Assembly: GCF_019443745.1 (NCBI RefSeq)
Contig: NZ_CP050948.1
Location: 2,732,001 to 2,796,000, forward strand
Direction of reading: 5' to 3'
DNA: 64,000 nt
Origin: Iamia sp. SCSIO 61187
GTDB lineage: Bacteria; Actinomycetota; Acidimicrobiia; Acidimicrobiales; Iamiaceae
Of the stretch, positions 36,401-44,999 are shown one piece after another. A program made the translations under genes and the position numbers. The notes under the pieces were generated by a model that was given only the letters and a program-made list of their open reading frames with translations, had not been told where the DNA came from and searched no databases. The stretch's first letter is position 1. Each line of letters opens with the position of its first letter.

Positions 36401-36554
36401 AGCTGAACCGGGGGCCGTCGGCGTTCTTGGCGCGCACCGCGTCGAAGGTCCCCTGGGCGGCCCAGAGGTCCAGGATCTGCTGCTCGATGGAGGGGTGGTC
36501 GGGCTTGTCCGGCAGCGGTGCGAACATCGGGTTGACGCTACCGGAGGGGTTCAT
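33438..36554 (-). CDS. ileS: Isoleucyl-tRNA synthetase-like protein with altered signature motifs
   Basis: 1038-residue class I synthetase of the long (eukaryote-like) IleRS type, with editing domain (TTPWTLPANVA), anticodon-binding part (DDLSNWYIRRSRRRFW) and the C-terminal domain of this type. Unusual: the HIGH site reads HTAW (66-69), the GWDxHGLP block reads GFDCQGLW (93-100), and the KMSKS loop reads EMHGS (620-624), lacking the usual second Lys. I recall a related family with HHAW and EMHKS, so most changes may be ancestral, but Gly623 stands out. Cys pairs at CPRC, CWRC and CAEC could bind zinc. GGGGGAG precedes the ATG at 36554. Whether it is the only IleRS cannot be seen. Confidence 0.82.
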   Translation of the reverse strand: MNPSGSVNPMFAPLPDKPDHPSIEQQILDLWAAQGTFDAVRAKNADGPRFSFVDGPVTANKDLAVHTAWGRTLKDVFQRYKALKGFHQRYQNGFDCQGLWIEVGVEKELGLNSKREIEEFGLAEFARRCREVVVRSSASLTQGSIRLGQWMDWENSYYTFSDTNISYIWRFLKEVQDQRRLYRGHRSTEWCPRCGTSISAHELVGSYVDQTDPSLYVRFPLLDRPGEAVVIWTTTPWTLPANVAAAVSPTARYGLRDGEWRAVERQLVDGAVLPDDAFDEIVTGADMVGWRYEGPYDDLRAERAVEHRVIPWDEVSMDDGTGIVHIAPGCGTEDFGLSQVHDLPVITPVDESGLFYDDFGWLAGKGARAAADEIIADVEARGRLVEAGTIEHRYPECWRCHTPLIFRISDDWFIRVDDDLRRALRDANATVEWTPAYMGKRMDDWLVNMGDWNISRRRYYGLPLPFYPCTCGHITVIGSQEELAERAVDSLDGLEELRRPWIDDVRIRCAECGDVVTRVTEVGDVWLDAGIVPFSTLGWQNPTAVPEGYATGAAKGLTTADLPDHAYWEEWFPAEWVSEMREQIRLWFYSQLFMSVVLTGRAPYRKVLGYEKMLDETGREMHGSWGNMISAEQAFDEMGADVMRWQGCAQPPNQNLLFGFGPAGDIKRKLLTLWNSASFLVQYAVIADVAPDPALLDGFDAGDDGLTDLDRWALARTAQLVAQTEQGYEDYLTVNVIRAFEAYVDDLSNWYIRRSRRRFWDGDPVAIRVLWSSLTTALRTIAPVMPFLTEHLWQRLVVDPLDDDAVPASVFLAGWPEVAAPDAELLADVAAVRRVVELGRQAREKVKIGLRQPLRRIVVEGEPRVARHLDEIGSELRVKEVVLGTVEATRLKVRPNLKVLGPKLGKDVVAVRQALEAGEFVARDDGGVDVAGRTLSADEVLVERTEVEGWAVAAADGVTLALDTALDDELRTESRVLTLIHHVNGMRKDAGLALTDRIALTLPVADEDLDPHRATIAKEVLAVEVDYSDVETPVIAKV

Positions 36555-36578
36555 CGCTCCCCCAAGGCTCGCCCGACG

Positions 36579-37970
36579 TCACCAGGGTCCTCCCGGCGGC
36601 GTCAGGCCGGCGGTGCCGGTGGCCCAGAGATGACCGGCCAGGTCCAGGAGGCTGACGGCGAGCGGGGCGGCGGAGGGGCCGACTGCGAGCGGGGCGGTGT
36701 CGCTCGTCATCCGCACGAGGACGACGGCACCGGTGGCGGCGGCGCCGATCAGCATGTGGCCGTGTGGGTCCTCGTCAGGGTCGGCGACACGGGCGGTCGG
36801 GCCGTCGACGACGACGTCGACCCCGGTGGGGCCTCCGGGCGGGACGGCGTCGACCACCCGGGCGAGTCGGAAGGTGCGGCTGGCGTCGGCCCGGGCGCCG
36901 TAGAGCGCCTCCAGGGCGGGCGCGGTGAGGACGTCGTCGGCCAGGCCCTCGGCCACCAGGACCTGCACGAGTCCGACGTGGGGCAGGTCGCCGTCGACCG
37001 GGAGGGCGCCGAAGCCCCCCGACAGCCGGGCGTTGACCTCGGTCGCGACCCACCCGTCGGCACCGGCGATGCCGTCGATCGCGAAGGCGCCCCGGTACCC
37101 GACCCGCCTCCGGAGCTCCTCCCCCACCCGGCGGGCGGCGTCCTCCATGGCGCCGCGCACCGCCGGCGGCGGGTCGTAGGTCGTCGAGATGCCGGCGTAG
37201 AGGAAGCCGCGGCCCCGGCGCAGGTTGAGGTTCTCGACCGGGCGCCGCACGGCCACCCCGTCGCCGGTGACGAAGGCGCCGATGCTGCAGGGGACGCCCT
37301 CGACGAACGGTGCCACCCGGACCCGACCCACCCCGGCGCCGCGTGCCCACGTCGCCCGGGCCACCAGGTCCTCGGCCACCGCCGCGGCCTCGGTCGGGTC
37401 CACCCAGCGGACCATCTCGGCCCCGCCGTTGCGCCCCCCGGCCGCCACGACCACGCCGTCGCCCCGGTCGACGCGCCTCGCCGCCGCTCCTGCCTGCGCG
37501 GGGGCGACGACCTCGTGGGCCGGCACCGGCACCCCCGCCGCGACCAGCAGGTCGTCGACGGTGGCCTTGTCCTCGACGGCGGCCCAGGCCGGGCGGCGCT
37601 GGCCGACGATCGGCCGTCCGCCCAGGTCGGCGCCCACGACGAAGGGGTTGGCCAGCACCAGGGCCTGCCGGTCCGGGTCCCACGCGTCGATGGCGGCCAG
37701 GGCCTCGGGCTCCAGCCCCTCCAGGAGGCCCTCGAGCGCCACGACCTCCTCGGACATCGTCCCGGCCCGGCGCGGGGCCAGCACCGTGGTGACGTCGTCG
37801 GGCCGGTCGCCGGTGCCCTCGCCGGTCCCGAGCACGAGGACCCGGGCGGCGCCGTGCGACCGCACCGCCTCCACGAGCGGACCGACCCCCCGCACGGCGT
37901 TGGTGGTGAGGACGACGTCGCGCCCCCCGACCAGCCGGTCGATCGCCCGCGCCACCTCCCCTGCGCCCAT
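36579..37970 (-). CDS. ATP-grasp domain protein of unknown function
   Basis: 463 residues. The first 130 form an N-terminal alpha/beta domain that opens with DVVLTTNAVRGVG and VLVLGTGEG. An ATP-grasp domain follows: DKATVDDLLVAAGVPVPAHEV, GGRNGGAEMVRWV, and EVNARLSGGFGALP near residue 320, the metal-binding Glu/Asn. A C-terminal beta-rich part ends the protein. Such enzymes join an acid to an amine or thiol, but substrates cannot be read here. Monocistronic, 24 bases upstream of ileS on the same strand. A CACACT box lies 5 bases before the ATG. Confidence 0.75.
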   Translation of the reverse strand: MGAGEVARAIDRLVGGRDVVLTTNAVRGVGPLVEAVRSHGAARVLVLGTGEGTGDRPDDVTTVLAPRRAGTMSEEVVALEGLLEGLEPEALAAIDAWDPDRQALVLANPFVVGADLGGRPIVGQRRPAWAAVEDKATVDDLLVAAGVPVPAHEVVAPAQAGAAARRVDRGDGVVVAAGGRNGGAEMVRWVDPTEAAAVAEDLVARATWARGAGVGRVRVAPFVEGVPCSIGAFVTGDGVAVRRPVENLNLRRGRGFLYAGISTTYDPPPAVRGAMEDAARRVGEELRRRVGYRGAFAIDGIAGADGWVATEVNARLSGGFGALPVDGDLPHVGLVQVLVAEGLADDVLTAPALEALYGARADASRTFRLARVVDAVPPGGPTGVDVVVDGPTARVADPDEDPHGHMLIGAAATGAVVLVRMTSDTAPLAVGPSAAPLAVSLLDLAGHLWATGTAGLTPPGGPW

Positions 37971-38008
37971 GCCCCAGTGTGACCGGCGCCGCCCCCTCCC
38001 CCCTCCAG

Positions 38009-38051
38009 CTTTGTCCGGAAGTCCCCCTCTGTGGCCGGGTTCCGGACAAGG
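38009..38051. repeat. Palindrome with 19-base loop after the epoxide hydrolase gene
   Basis: TTGTCCGGAA (38011-38020) pairs perfectly with TTCCGGACAA (38040-38049), extended by one wobble and one pair. It lies 10 bases beyond the hydrolase stop (minus strand), so it could be its terminator, but the AT-rich stem is unlike local sequence and resembles the other dispersed palindromes in build. Confidence 0.65.
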
Positions 38052-38060
38052 TTCGCGGGG

Positions 38061-39025
38061 TCACCAGGGGTTGAGGCCCTCCAGGAACTCGAGGAGGGTG
38101 GCGTTGACCTCGGCGGGCTTCTCCTGCTGCACCCAGTGGCCGGCCTCGGGGACGATGACGGTGCCCCGGTCGTCGGCCAGCCAGCCGTCCTGCACCGAGG
38201 GGGGCGTCATCATCAGGACCGGGTCGAGGGCGCCGCCGACGAAGCGGGCCGGGGGCTGGACCTCCTGCCCGGCGTGGGGCTCCATCAGCTCCCAGTTGCG
38301 GTCGAGGTTCCGGTACCAGCTGATGCCCCCGGTGAAGCCGGTGCGGGTGAACTCGGCGACGTAGTGCTGGACCTCCTCCTCGGTGATCCAGTCGGGCACC
38401 TCGGTGACCTGCGGGAGCCGATCGACGAACCCCCGCCCGTCGTTGGCGAACATCGCCGTCGGGTCGACGGACTCCCGCGCCGCGGGGGACATGCCGAGCA
38501 GCATCCCCCGCATCGTCCGCTCGGGGTCGGCGGCCAGGTCGGCGTCGGCCACGCCGGGCTCCTGGAAGTAGAGCATGTAGAAGAAGGCGTCCCCGAGGAG
38601 GTGGCGCATGGCCGCGGTCGGCGGGTGGTCGCCCCGCGGGACGAACGGCACGCTCATGCCGACCACGCCCGCGACCCGCGAGGGGTGGCGCTGCGCCGTC
38701 CCCCACACGACCATCGAGCCCCAGTCGTGGCCCACGATCGCCGCCGTGTCGCGGCCGACGTCGTCGATCAGGGCGACGATGTCGTCGGTCAGGTGGACGA
38801 TGTCGTAGGCCTCGACCGCCTCCGGACGCGACGACCCGCCGTAGCCCCGCTGGTCGGGGGCGAGGACGTGGTACCCGGCCTCGGCCAGGGCCGGGATCTG
38901 GTGCCGCCACGAGTACGCCAGCTCCGGGAACCCGTGGGCGAGGACGACCGGCGGGCCGTCGGCCGGTCCCGCCTCGACCACGCGGAGCTCGACCCCGTCG
39001 GGACGGGTGATGGTGCGCTCCGCCA

Positions 39026-39026
<1 letters not shown>
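38061..39026 (-). CDS. Alpha/beta hydrolase, epoxide hydrolase-like
   Basis: 321 residues of the epoxide hydrolase/haloalkane dehalogenase group. HGFPE (31-35) forms the oxyanion hole, Asp101 in GHDWGSM is the nucleophile, GGALDPVLM supplies the acid and EAGHWVQQE the His. A cap domain with WYRNLDRNWELM, including a candidate Tyr, supports epoxide hydrolase over dehalogenase. The ATG at 39026 overlaps the upstream amidohydrolase stop as ATGA, so the two are one operon. Natural substrate unknown. Confidence 0.88.
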
Positions 39027-40780
<1,754 letters not shown>

Positions 40781-40798
40781 GTCGGGTGCTCCTTGGGT

Positions 40799-42241
40799 CT
40801 ACGCGCTGAGCAGCGCGAGCAGCTCGGTCCGGGTGGGTCCGGGCGGAGGGGGCGGGACGGGGTAGGTGTCGGGGTCGCCGAGGATCGTCATGGCCTGCGC
40901 CGTGAACTCGGGGTCGGCCATCAGGTCCGACGGGGTGGCGAGCAGGTTCATCAGGCGCATCAGGCCGCGACCGACGACGGGGTCCTGGCCGCCGGCGGCG
41001 AAGACCCGGGCGATGGCCCGGTTGGCGTCGTGGGCGGCCGACTCGGCCACCGCGTCGGTGCCCGTGGCGGCGATGTTGCGACCGTTGGGGTCGCTCCCCA
41101 TGGCGTCGGACTGGACGGAGATCTCGAACCAGGGCACGACCTCGCGGGTGCACGCCGCCTCGTAAGCGCGGGCCCGGGCGTCGGCGTCGTCGGCGGTGGC
41201 CGCGGGGTGGGCGGCGATGGCGTCGGCGAGCAGCCCGGCCTGGACCACGGCCAGCGAGCAGCCCCGGCCGTAGAGCGGGTTGGTGCAGGTGTGGGCGTCG
41301 CCCACGGCGTGGAGGCCGAGGGCGACGGGCTGGCCGTCGGGCGCGAGGAAGCGCCGCCGCCGGTTGATGAGACCGCCCATCGGGAGCACGTCGGTGACGG
41401 GCTCGACGTCGCCCTGGTCGAACAGCGCCCGGGCCCCCTCGAACAGGGCGGCGGCGGCGTCGAAGCGGTCCTCGTTGGCCAGCAGGGCCCGCATCTCGGC
41501 GTCGCTGGTGCGCAGGGCGAGGGTGATGGAGGCGACGTCGCCGTCGCCGGGGATGGCGAGGTACTTGAGGAAGCCGTGGTCGCCGCCGGCCTTGGCCTCG
41601 CCGTGCACGGCGAACCCGCCCGGTCGGCGGTACCAGCGCGAGAGGTAGACGAGGCCGCTCTCGTGGACCTCCTCGGGGACGTCGGCGCCCACGGCCGCCA
41701 GCCAGGCCGGGACCGGGCCCCGCCGGCCGGTGGCGAGCACCACGACGTCGGCGTCGAGGGCGGTGCCGTCGTCGAGCTCGACGCCGGTGATGGTGGGGGC
41801 GCCGCCGGCGGCTTCTCCGGGCTTGGCCCGCAGGCCGGTGACGCCGCGGTCGCTGCACAGCTCGACCGACGACTCGGCCGCCCGGCGGCGCAGCACCCAC
41901 TCGACGGTGGAGCGGCGCATGGTGAGGACGACGAGGTCCTCGTCGCCGGGGCGGTCGTCGGCGAAGGCGCGGGTGAGGGGCAGCGGGACGGCCCCGGCCG
42001 CCACCAGCTCGTCGTGGATGTCGGGCAGGCGGTGGCGGAGCTCGAGGACCAGGCGGGCGAGGAAGCCGTGGGTGTGGCGCGTCTGGGGCGCGCCCCGGCG
42101 GTCGGCCCCGAAGGCGGCGTCGACGTCGGCGGCCGGCGCCATCCCGTCCCGGTCGACCACCGTGACCCGGTGGCCCTGGCGTCCGAGGATCAGGGCGGTC
42201 GCCAGCCCGCCGATGCCACCGCCCACGACCACCACGTGCAT
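40799..42241 (-). CDS. FAD-dependent oxidoreductase
   Basis: 480-residue flavoprotein of the UbiH/PHBH-like or halogenase-like class. GxGxxG FAD site at the N-terminus (VVVVGGGIGGLATALIL), an ATG-containing second strand (VVLATGRRGPVPAWL), and the third FAD motif GLHAVGDAHTCTNPLYGRG. No membrane anchor. The substrate is unknown; the hydrolase and deacylase genes downstream suggest a catabolic operon for an acylated or epoxidised compound. Divergent from a TetR gene, with two operator palindromes between them. Confidence 0.85.
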   Translation of the reverse strand: MHVVVVGGGIGGLATALILGRQGHRVTVVDRDGMAPAADVDAAFGADRRGAPQTRHTHGFLARLVLELRHRLPDIHDELVAAGAVPLPLTRAFADDRPGDEDLVVLTMRRSTVEWVLRRRAAESSVELCSDRGVTGLRAKPGEAAGGAPTITGVELDDGTALDADVVVLATGRRGPVPAWLAAVGADVPEEVHESGLVYLSRWYRRPGGFAVHGEAKAGGDHGFLKYLAIPGDGDVASITLALRTSDAEMRALLANEDRFDAAAALFEGARALFDQGDVEPVTDVLPMGGLINRRRRFLAPDGQPVALGLHAVGDAHTCTNPLYGRGCSLAVVQAGLLADAIAAHPAATADDADARARAYEAACTREVVPWFEISVQSDAMGSDPNGRNIAATGTDAVAESAAHDANRAIARVFAAGGQDPVVGRGLMRLMNLLATPSDLMADPEFTAQAMTILGDPDTYPVPPPPPGPTRTELLALLSA

Positions 42242-42274
42242 CGAGCCGACCCTCCAGCCATCGTCCGGCGCGGT

Positions 42275-42297
42275 CACATGGGGTCTGACCCCGTGTG
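42275..42297. repeat. Solo palindrome sharing the RAYT repeat core
   Basis: CACATGGGGTC-T-GACCCCGTGTG, 11-bp arms with one G:T pair. The core GGGTC-T-GACCC is the same as in the right RAYT palindrome. It lies in the FAD oxidoreductase/TetR intergenic region, beside the twin operators. Confidence 0.6.
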
Positions 42298-42304
42298 GTC
42301 GCTT

Positions 42305-42357
42305 TGGCAACGGGCGTTGCCAGATGTGACGGTACCCCATGGCAACGCCCGTTGCCA
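42305..42357. promoter_or_regulatory. Twin TetR operators in divergent intergenic region
   Basis: TGGCAACGGGCGTTGCCA (42305-42322) and TGGCAACGCCCGTTGCCA (42340-42357). Each is a palindrome with 8-bp arms, and the second is the exact reverse complement of the first; centres are 35 bp apart. They lie between the FAD oxidoreductase and TetR genes, so the regulator probably represses both directions. Confidence 0.75.
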
Positions 42358-42365
42358 GCATCACC

Positions 42366-42371
42366 TAGCGT
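42366..42371 (+). promoter_or_regulatory. -10 box (TAGCGT) for the TetR gene
   Basis: TAGCGT with a 7-base gap to the ATG at 42379; leaderless. The second operator ends 8 bases upstream, covering the -35 region. Confidence 0.5.
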
Positions 42372-42378
42372 GGAGCCC

Positions 42379-43044
42379 ATGCCTGCCGCCCCCACCGCCG
42401 CCGGGGCCCACCGCTGGGTGGGGGTGCCCCCGGCCGAGCGCCGCGCCGAGCGCCGGCGGTTGCTCGTCGAGGCCGCCTTCGAGCTGCTCGGCACCGAGGG
42501 CGACGCGGCCACGACCGTCCGGGCGGTCTGCGGGGCGACGCGCCTCAACCCCCGCTACTTCTACGAGAGCTTCGCCGACCGCGACGCCCTGCTCGTCGCC
42601 GTCTACGACCAGCAGGTGGCCGAGCTCGGCGCCCTCCTGGCCGCCCGCCTGGCCGACGTGGGCGACGACGAGGAGGCCTTCACCCGCACCGGCGTGGAGA
42701 CCGTCGTGCGCTTCGTGGCCGAGGACCCCCGCCGGGCCCGGGTGCTCTACACCGAGGCCCTCGGCAACGAGGCCCTCGCCCGACGCCGGCTCACCACCCT
42801 CCACGACGTGGGCCTGGCCCTGACCGAGCTGGGTCGGGAGCGCCACGGCCCCCCGCCGCCGGGGGAGACGATCGGCCTGGTCGCCGCGCCCATGCTCGTG
42901 GGCGGGCTGACCGAGACCATCGTGGCCTGGCTCGACGGTCACCTCGACGTCACCCTCGACCAGCTCGTCGCCGACACGACGGCACTGTTCACCGCGACCA
43001 CCGCCGCCACCCGCCAGATCACCGCCCGACGCCGGTCGTCCTGA
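42379..43044 (+). CDS. TetR-family transcriptional regulator
   Basis: 221 residues. The HTH is in AATTVRAVCGATRLNPRYFYESFADRDALL (split around residues 38-67), with an unusual RYFYESF instead of the common xYYHF motif, followed by a helical ligand domain. The start is set by the -10 box 7 bases upstream of 42379. It should bind the twin palindromes in the preceding 137-bp intergenic region and control the divergent oxidoreductase operon. Confidence 0.9.
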   Translation: MPAAPTAAGAHRWVGVPPAERRAERRRLLVEAAFELLGTEGDAATTVRAVCGATRLNPRYFYESFADRDALLVAVYDQQVAELGALLAARLADVGDDEEAFTRTGVETVVRFVAEDPRRARVLYTEALGNEALARRRLTTLHDVGLALTELGRERHGPPPPGETIGLVAAPMLVGGLTETIVAWLDGHLDVTLDQLVADTTALFTATTAATRQITARRRSS

Positions 43045-43061
43045 CCGGCATCCGCCCCCGT

Positions 43062-44315
43062 GTGGCGGAGGTCACCTACCCTCGGGGCACGGCACGACAC
43101 CACGCCCCGCGGGTCGGACTGGCCCTGGCCCTCCTCCTCGGCGCCTGCGGGGCCGAGGCGGGGACCGACGCCGCACCCCCACCCCCCTCGTCGACCACGC
43201 CCGTGGTGGCGGTCGACGACGGCGACCCGGCCACCCCCGAGCCGCCGACGCCCCCGCCCACCACCGGGCCGACCACGGCCCCGCCCACCACCGCCCCGCC
43301 CCCGGAGGTCGTCCGCACCCTCGCCTTCGGCGGCGACCTCCTGACGCACATGCCGCTCGTGGCCGAGGCCCAGCGCGACGGCGCCGCCGCCGGGGCGCCC
43401 TACGACTTCGGGCCCATGCTCGCCCCGCTGGCGCCGATCGTCGGCGGCGCCGACCTGGCCCTGTGCCACCTGGAGGTGCCGCTGGTGGGCGACGGCCAGC
43501 AGGTCACCGGCTACCCGTCGTTCCACGCCCCGCGAGAGCTCGCCGGGGCCGTCGCCGGCGCCGGCTACGACGGCTGCTCGACGGCGTCGAACCACAGCCT
43601 CGACGGAGGGCGGCCGGCCATCGACGCGACCCTGGGCACCTTCGACGCCCTCGGCCTGGGCCACGTCGGCACGGCCCGGTCCCCCGAGGAGGACGTGGCG
43701 CCCCGCCTCTACTCCCTCGACGGCGTGGTCGTCGCCCACCTCTCCTACGCCTACGGCTTCAACGGCTACCAGCCACCGGCCGACGCCCCGTGGATCGTCG
43801 ACGCCCTCGACCCCGCCGTGGTGGCCCGGGATGCGGCCGCGGCCCGGGCCGCCGGGGCGCAGCTCGTCGTCGTCAGCGTCCACTGGGGCACCGAGTACCA
43901 GCACGAACCGGACGCCTACCAGCGCGACATGGCCGCCGCCGTCACCGCCATCGCCGAGGTCGACCTGGTGGTCGGCCACCACGCCCACGTCGTCCAGCCC
44001 ATCGAGCGGGTCGGCGACACCTGGGTCGTCTTCGGCCTCGGCAACCAGCTCTCCAACCAGTCCCAGGACGTGCGGCGCGACGGCCTGACCGTCGTGGTCA
44101 CGGTGGCCGGACCGGCCGGCGGCCCGCTGGCGGTGCGGACGATCGAGGCGGTGCCCACCTTCGTCGACCTCGGCACCTACGAGGTGCTGCCCACCGCCGC
44201 GACCCTCGCCCGCCCCGACCTGGACCCCGGGCTGCGCGCCGCGCTCGAGGCCAGCCAGGCCCGCACCATGGGGGTCGTGAACCGCAGCGGCGCCGGCATC
44301 GCCCTCCGCCCCTGA
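43062..44315 (+). CDS. CapA-family lipoprotein (PGA synthesis/metallophosphatase-like)
   Basis: 417-residue exported lipoprotein: lipobox LGAC near residue 28, a Pro/Thr-rich stalk (about 35-85), then a CapA domain (TLAFGGDLLTHM, ALCHLEVPL, STASNHSLDGG, VVVSVHWGTEY, VGHHAHVVQP) with a calcineurin-like metal-site layout. CapA proteins take part in polyglutamate capsule production; many homologues have other, unknown roles. Start GTG 43062 is the first in frame, but a TACCCT box lies inside the reading frame (43077-43082), so a downstream start may be used. The stop lies in a hairpin shared with the convergent gene. Confidence 0.85.
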   Translation: MAEVTYPRGTARHHAPRVGLALALLLGACGAEAGTDAAPPPPSSTTPVVAVDDGDPATPEPPTPPPTTGPTTAPPTTAPPPEVVRTLAFGGDLLTHMPLVAEAQRDGAAAGAPYDFGPMLAPLAPIVGGADLALCHLEVPLVGDGQQVTGYPSFHAPRELAGAVAGAGYDGCSTASNHSLDGGRPAIDATLGTFDALGLGHVGTARSPEEDVAPRLYSLDGVVVAHLSYAYGFNGYQPPADAPWIVDALDPAVVARDAAAARAAGAQLVVVSVHWGTEYQHEPDAYQRDMAAAVTAIAEVDLVVGHHAHVVQPIERVGDTWVVFGLGNQLSNQSQDVRRDGLTVVVTVAGPAGGPLAVRTIEAVPTFVDLGTYEVLPTAATLARPDLDPGLRAALEASQARTMGVVNRSGAGIALRP

Positions 44316-44327
44316 GGCCCCTCAGGG
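44310..44327. terminator. Hairpin holding both convergent stop codons
   Basis: CCCTGAGG-CC-CCTCAGGG, 8-bp stem. The plus-strand TGA (44313-44315) and the minus-strand TGA (44322-44324) sit in opposite arms. Likely a bidirectional terminator, though without T-runs. Confidence 0.5.
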
Positions 44328-44954
44328 CCGGGTGGCCAGCACCACGAGCTGGTCGCTCGACCGCACGCGCTCCGTGCGCACCGCGACGTCGGTGAACCCG
44401 GCGTGGCGGCAGGCGACGGCGAAGGCCTCGGCCTGGGCCGGGACCCAGCCGTGGCTGGCCCGGCCCTCGGCGCCGGCGACGGTCCGCCGCTCGACGGCGA
44501 GGAGGCGGCCGCCGGGAGCCAGGACGCGGTGGGCCTCGGCCAGGCCCTGCTCGACGTCCTGCCAGTGGTGCACGGTGGCCATCGACCACACCACGGTGGC
44601 CGCCCCGTCGGGCACGGGGAGATCCTCGGCCACCCCGGGCGCCCATCGGATCGGCCGCCCCGGCCGGGTGAGGGCCCGGGCCACGCGTCGCATCACCGGA
44701 GCGGGGTCGACCCCGACCCCGGACGCGCCCCGTCGGGCGGCGATCCGCAGCGCCGTCCCAGGCCCGCAGCCGACGTCGACGACGTGGTCCCCGGGGGCGA
44801 CGTCGGCCAGGTCGGCCGCCACCCGGGCGGCGCGTCCCCGCCCGACGGCGAAGACGAGGGCCAGGACGGTTCCGCTGATCCCGGAGAACCCGGGGTGGTC
44901 GGCGTGGTGGTTGGGGACGCTGAGGTCGGTCGGGGCGAGGATGGGCTCGGTCAT
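44322..44954 (-). CDS. Class I SAM-dependent methyltransferase (MerR-linked)
   Basis: 210-residue type 11 methyltransferase: VVDVGCGPGTALRIAARRG (motif I, about 56-74), VGVDPAP, VVWSMATVHHWQDVEQG and AHRVLAPGGRLLAVER. Substrate unknown. It is divergent from a MerR-family regulator across only 45 bases that carry facing TTGACG boxes and a 14-bp palindrome, so it is probably a target of that regulator. Confidence 0.87.
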   Translation of the reverse strand: MTEPILAPTDLSVPNHHADHPGFSGISGTVLALVFAVGRGRAARVAADLADVAPGDHVVDVGCGPGTALRIAARRGASGVGVDPAPVMRRVARALTRPGRPIRWAPGVAEDLPVPDGAATVVWSMATVHHWQDVEQGLAEAHRVLAPGGRLLAVERRTVAGAEGRASHGWVPAQAEAFAVACRHAGFTDVAVRTERVRSSDQLVVLATRP

Positions 44955-44963
44955 GATCCGACC

Positions 44964-44993
44964 TTGACGGTTGAACCCGGGTTCACGTCAACT
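44964..44993. promoter_or_regulatory. Face-to-face promoters with central palindrome (MerR/methyltransferase)
   Basis: TTGACG (44964-44969) on plus and TTGACG on minus (44986-44991) point at each other around TGAACCCGGGTTCA (44972-44985). On plus, TCAACT (44988-44993) serves as -10 after an 18-base spacer, 6 bases before the MerR ATG. The stretched spacer over a dyad is typical of MerR-controlled promoters. Confidence 0.6.
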
Positions 44994-44999
44994 GCCGGG

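Noticed and set aside
44964-44993. SOS (LexA) box between methyltransferase and MerR
   Set aside because: TGAACCCGGGTTCA has a GAAC/GTTC-like core, but the spacing and context fit a MerR-type stretched promoter, and neither gene is a repair gene. LexA control is not excluded without a genome-wide motif check.
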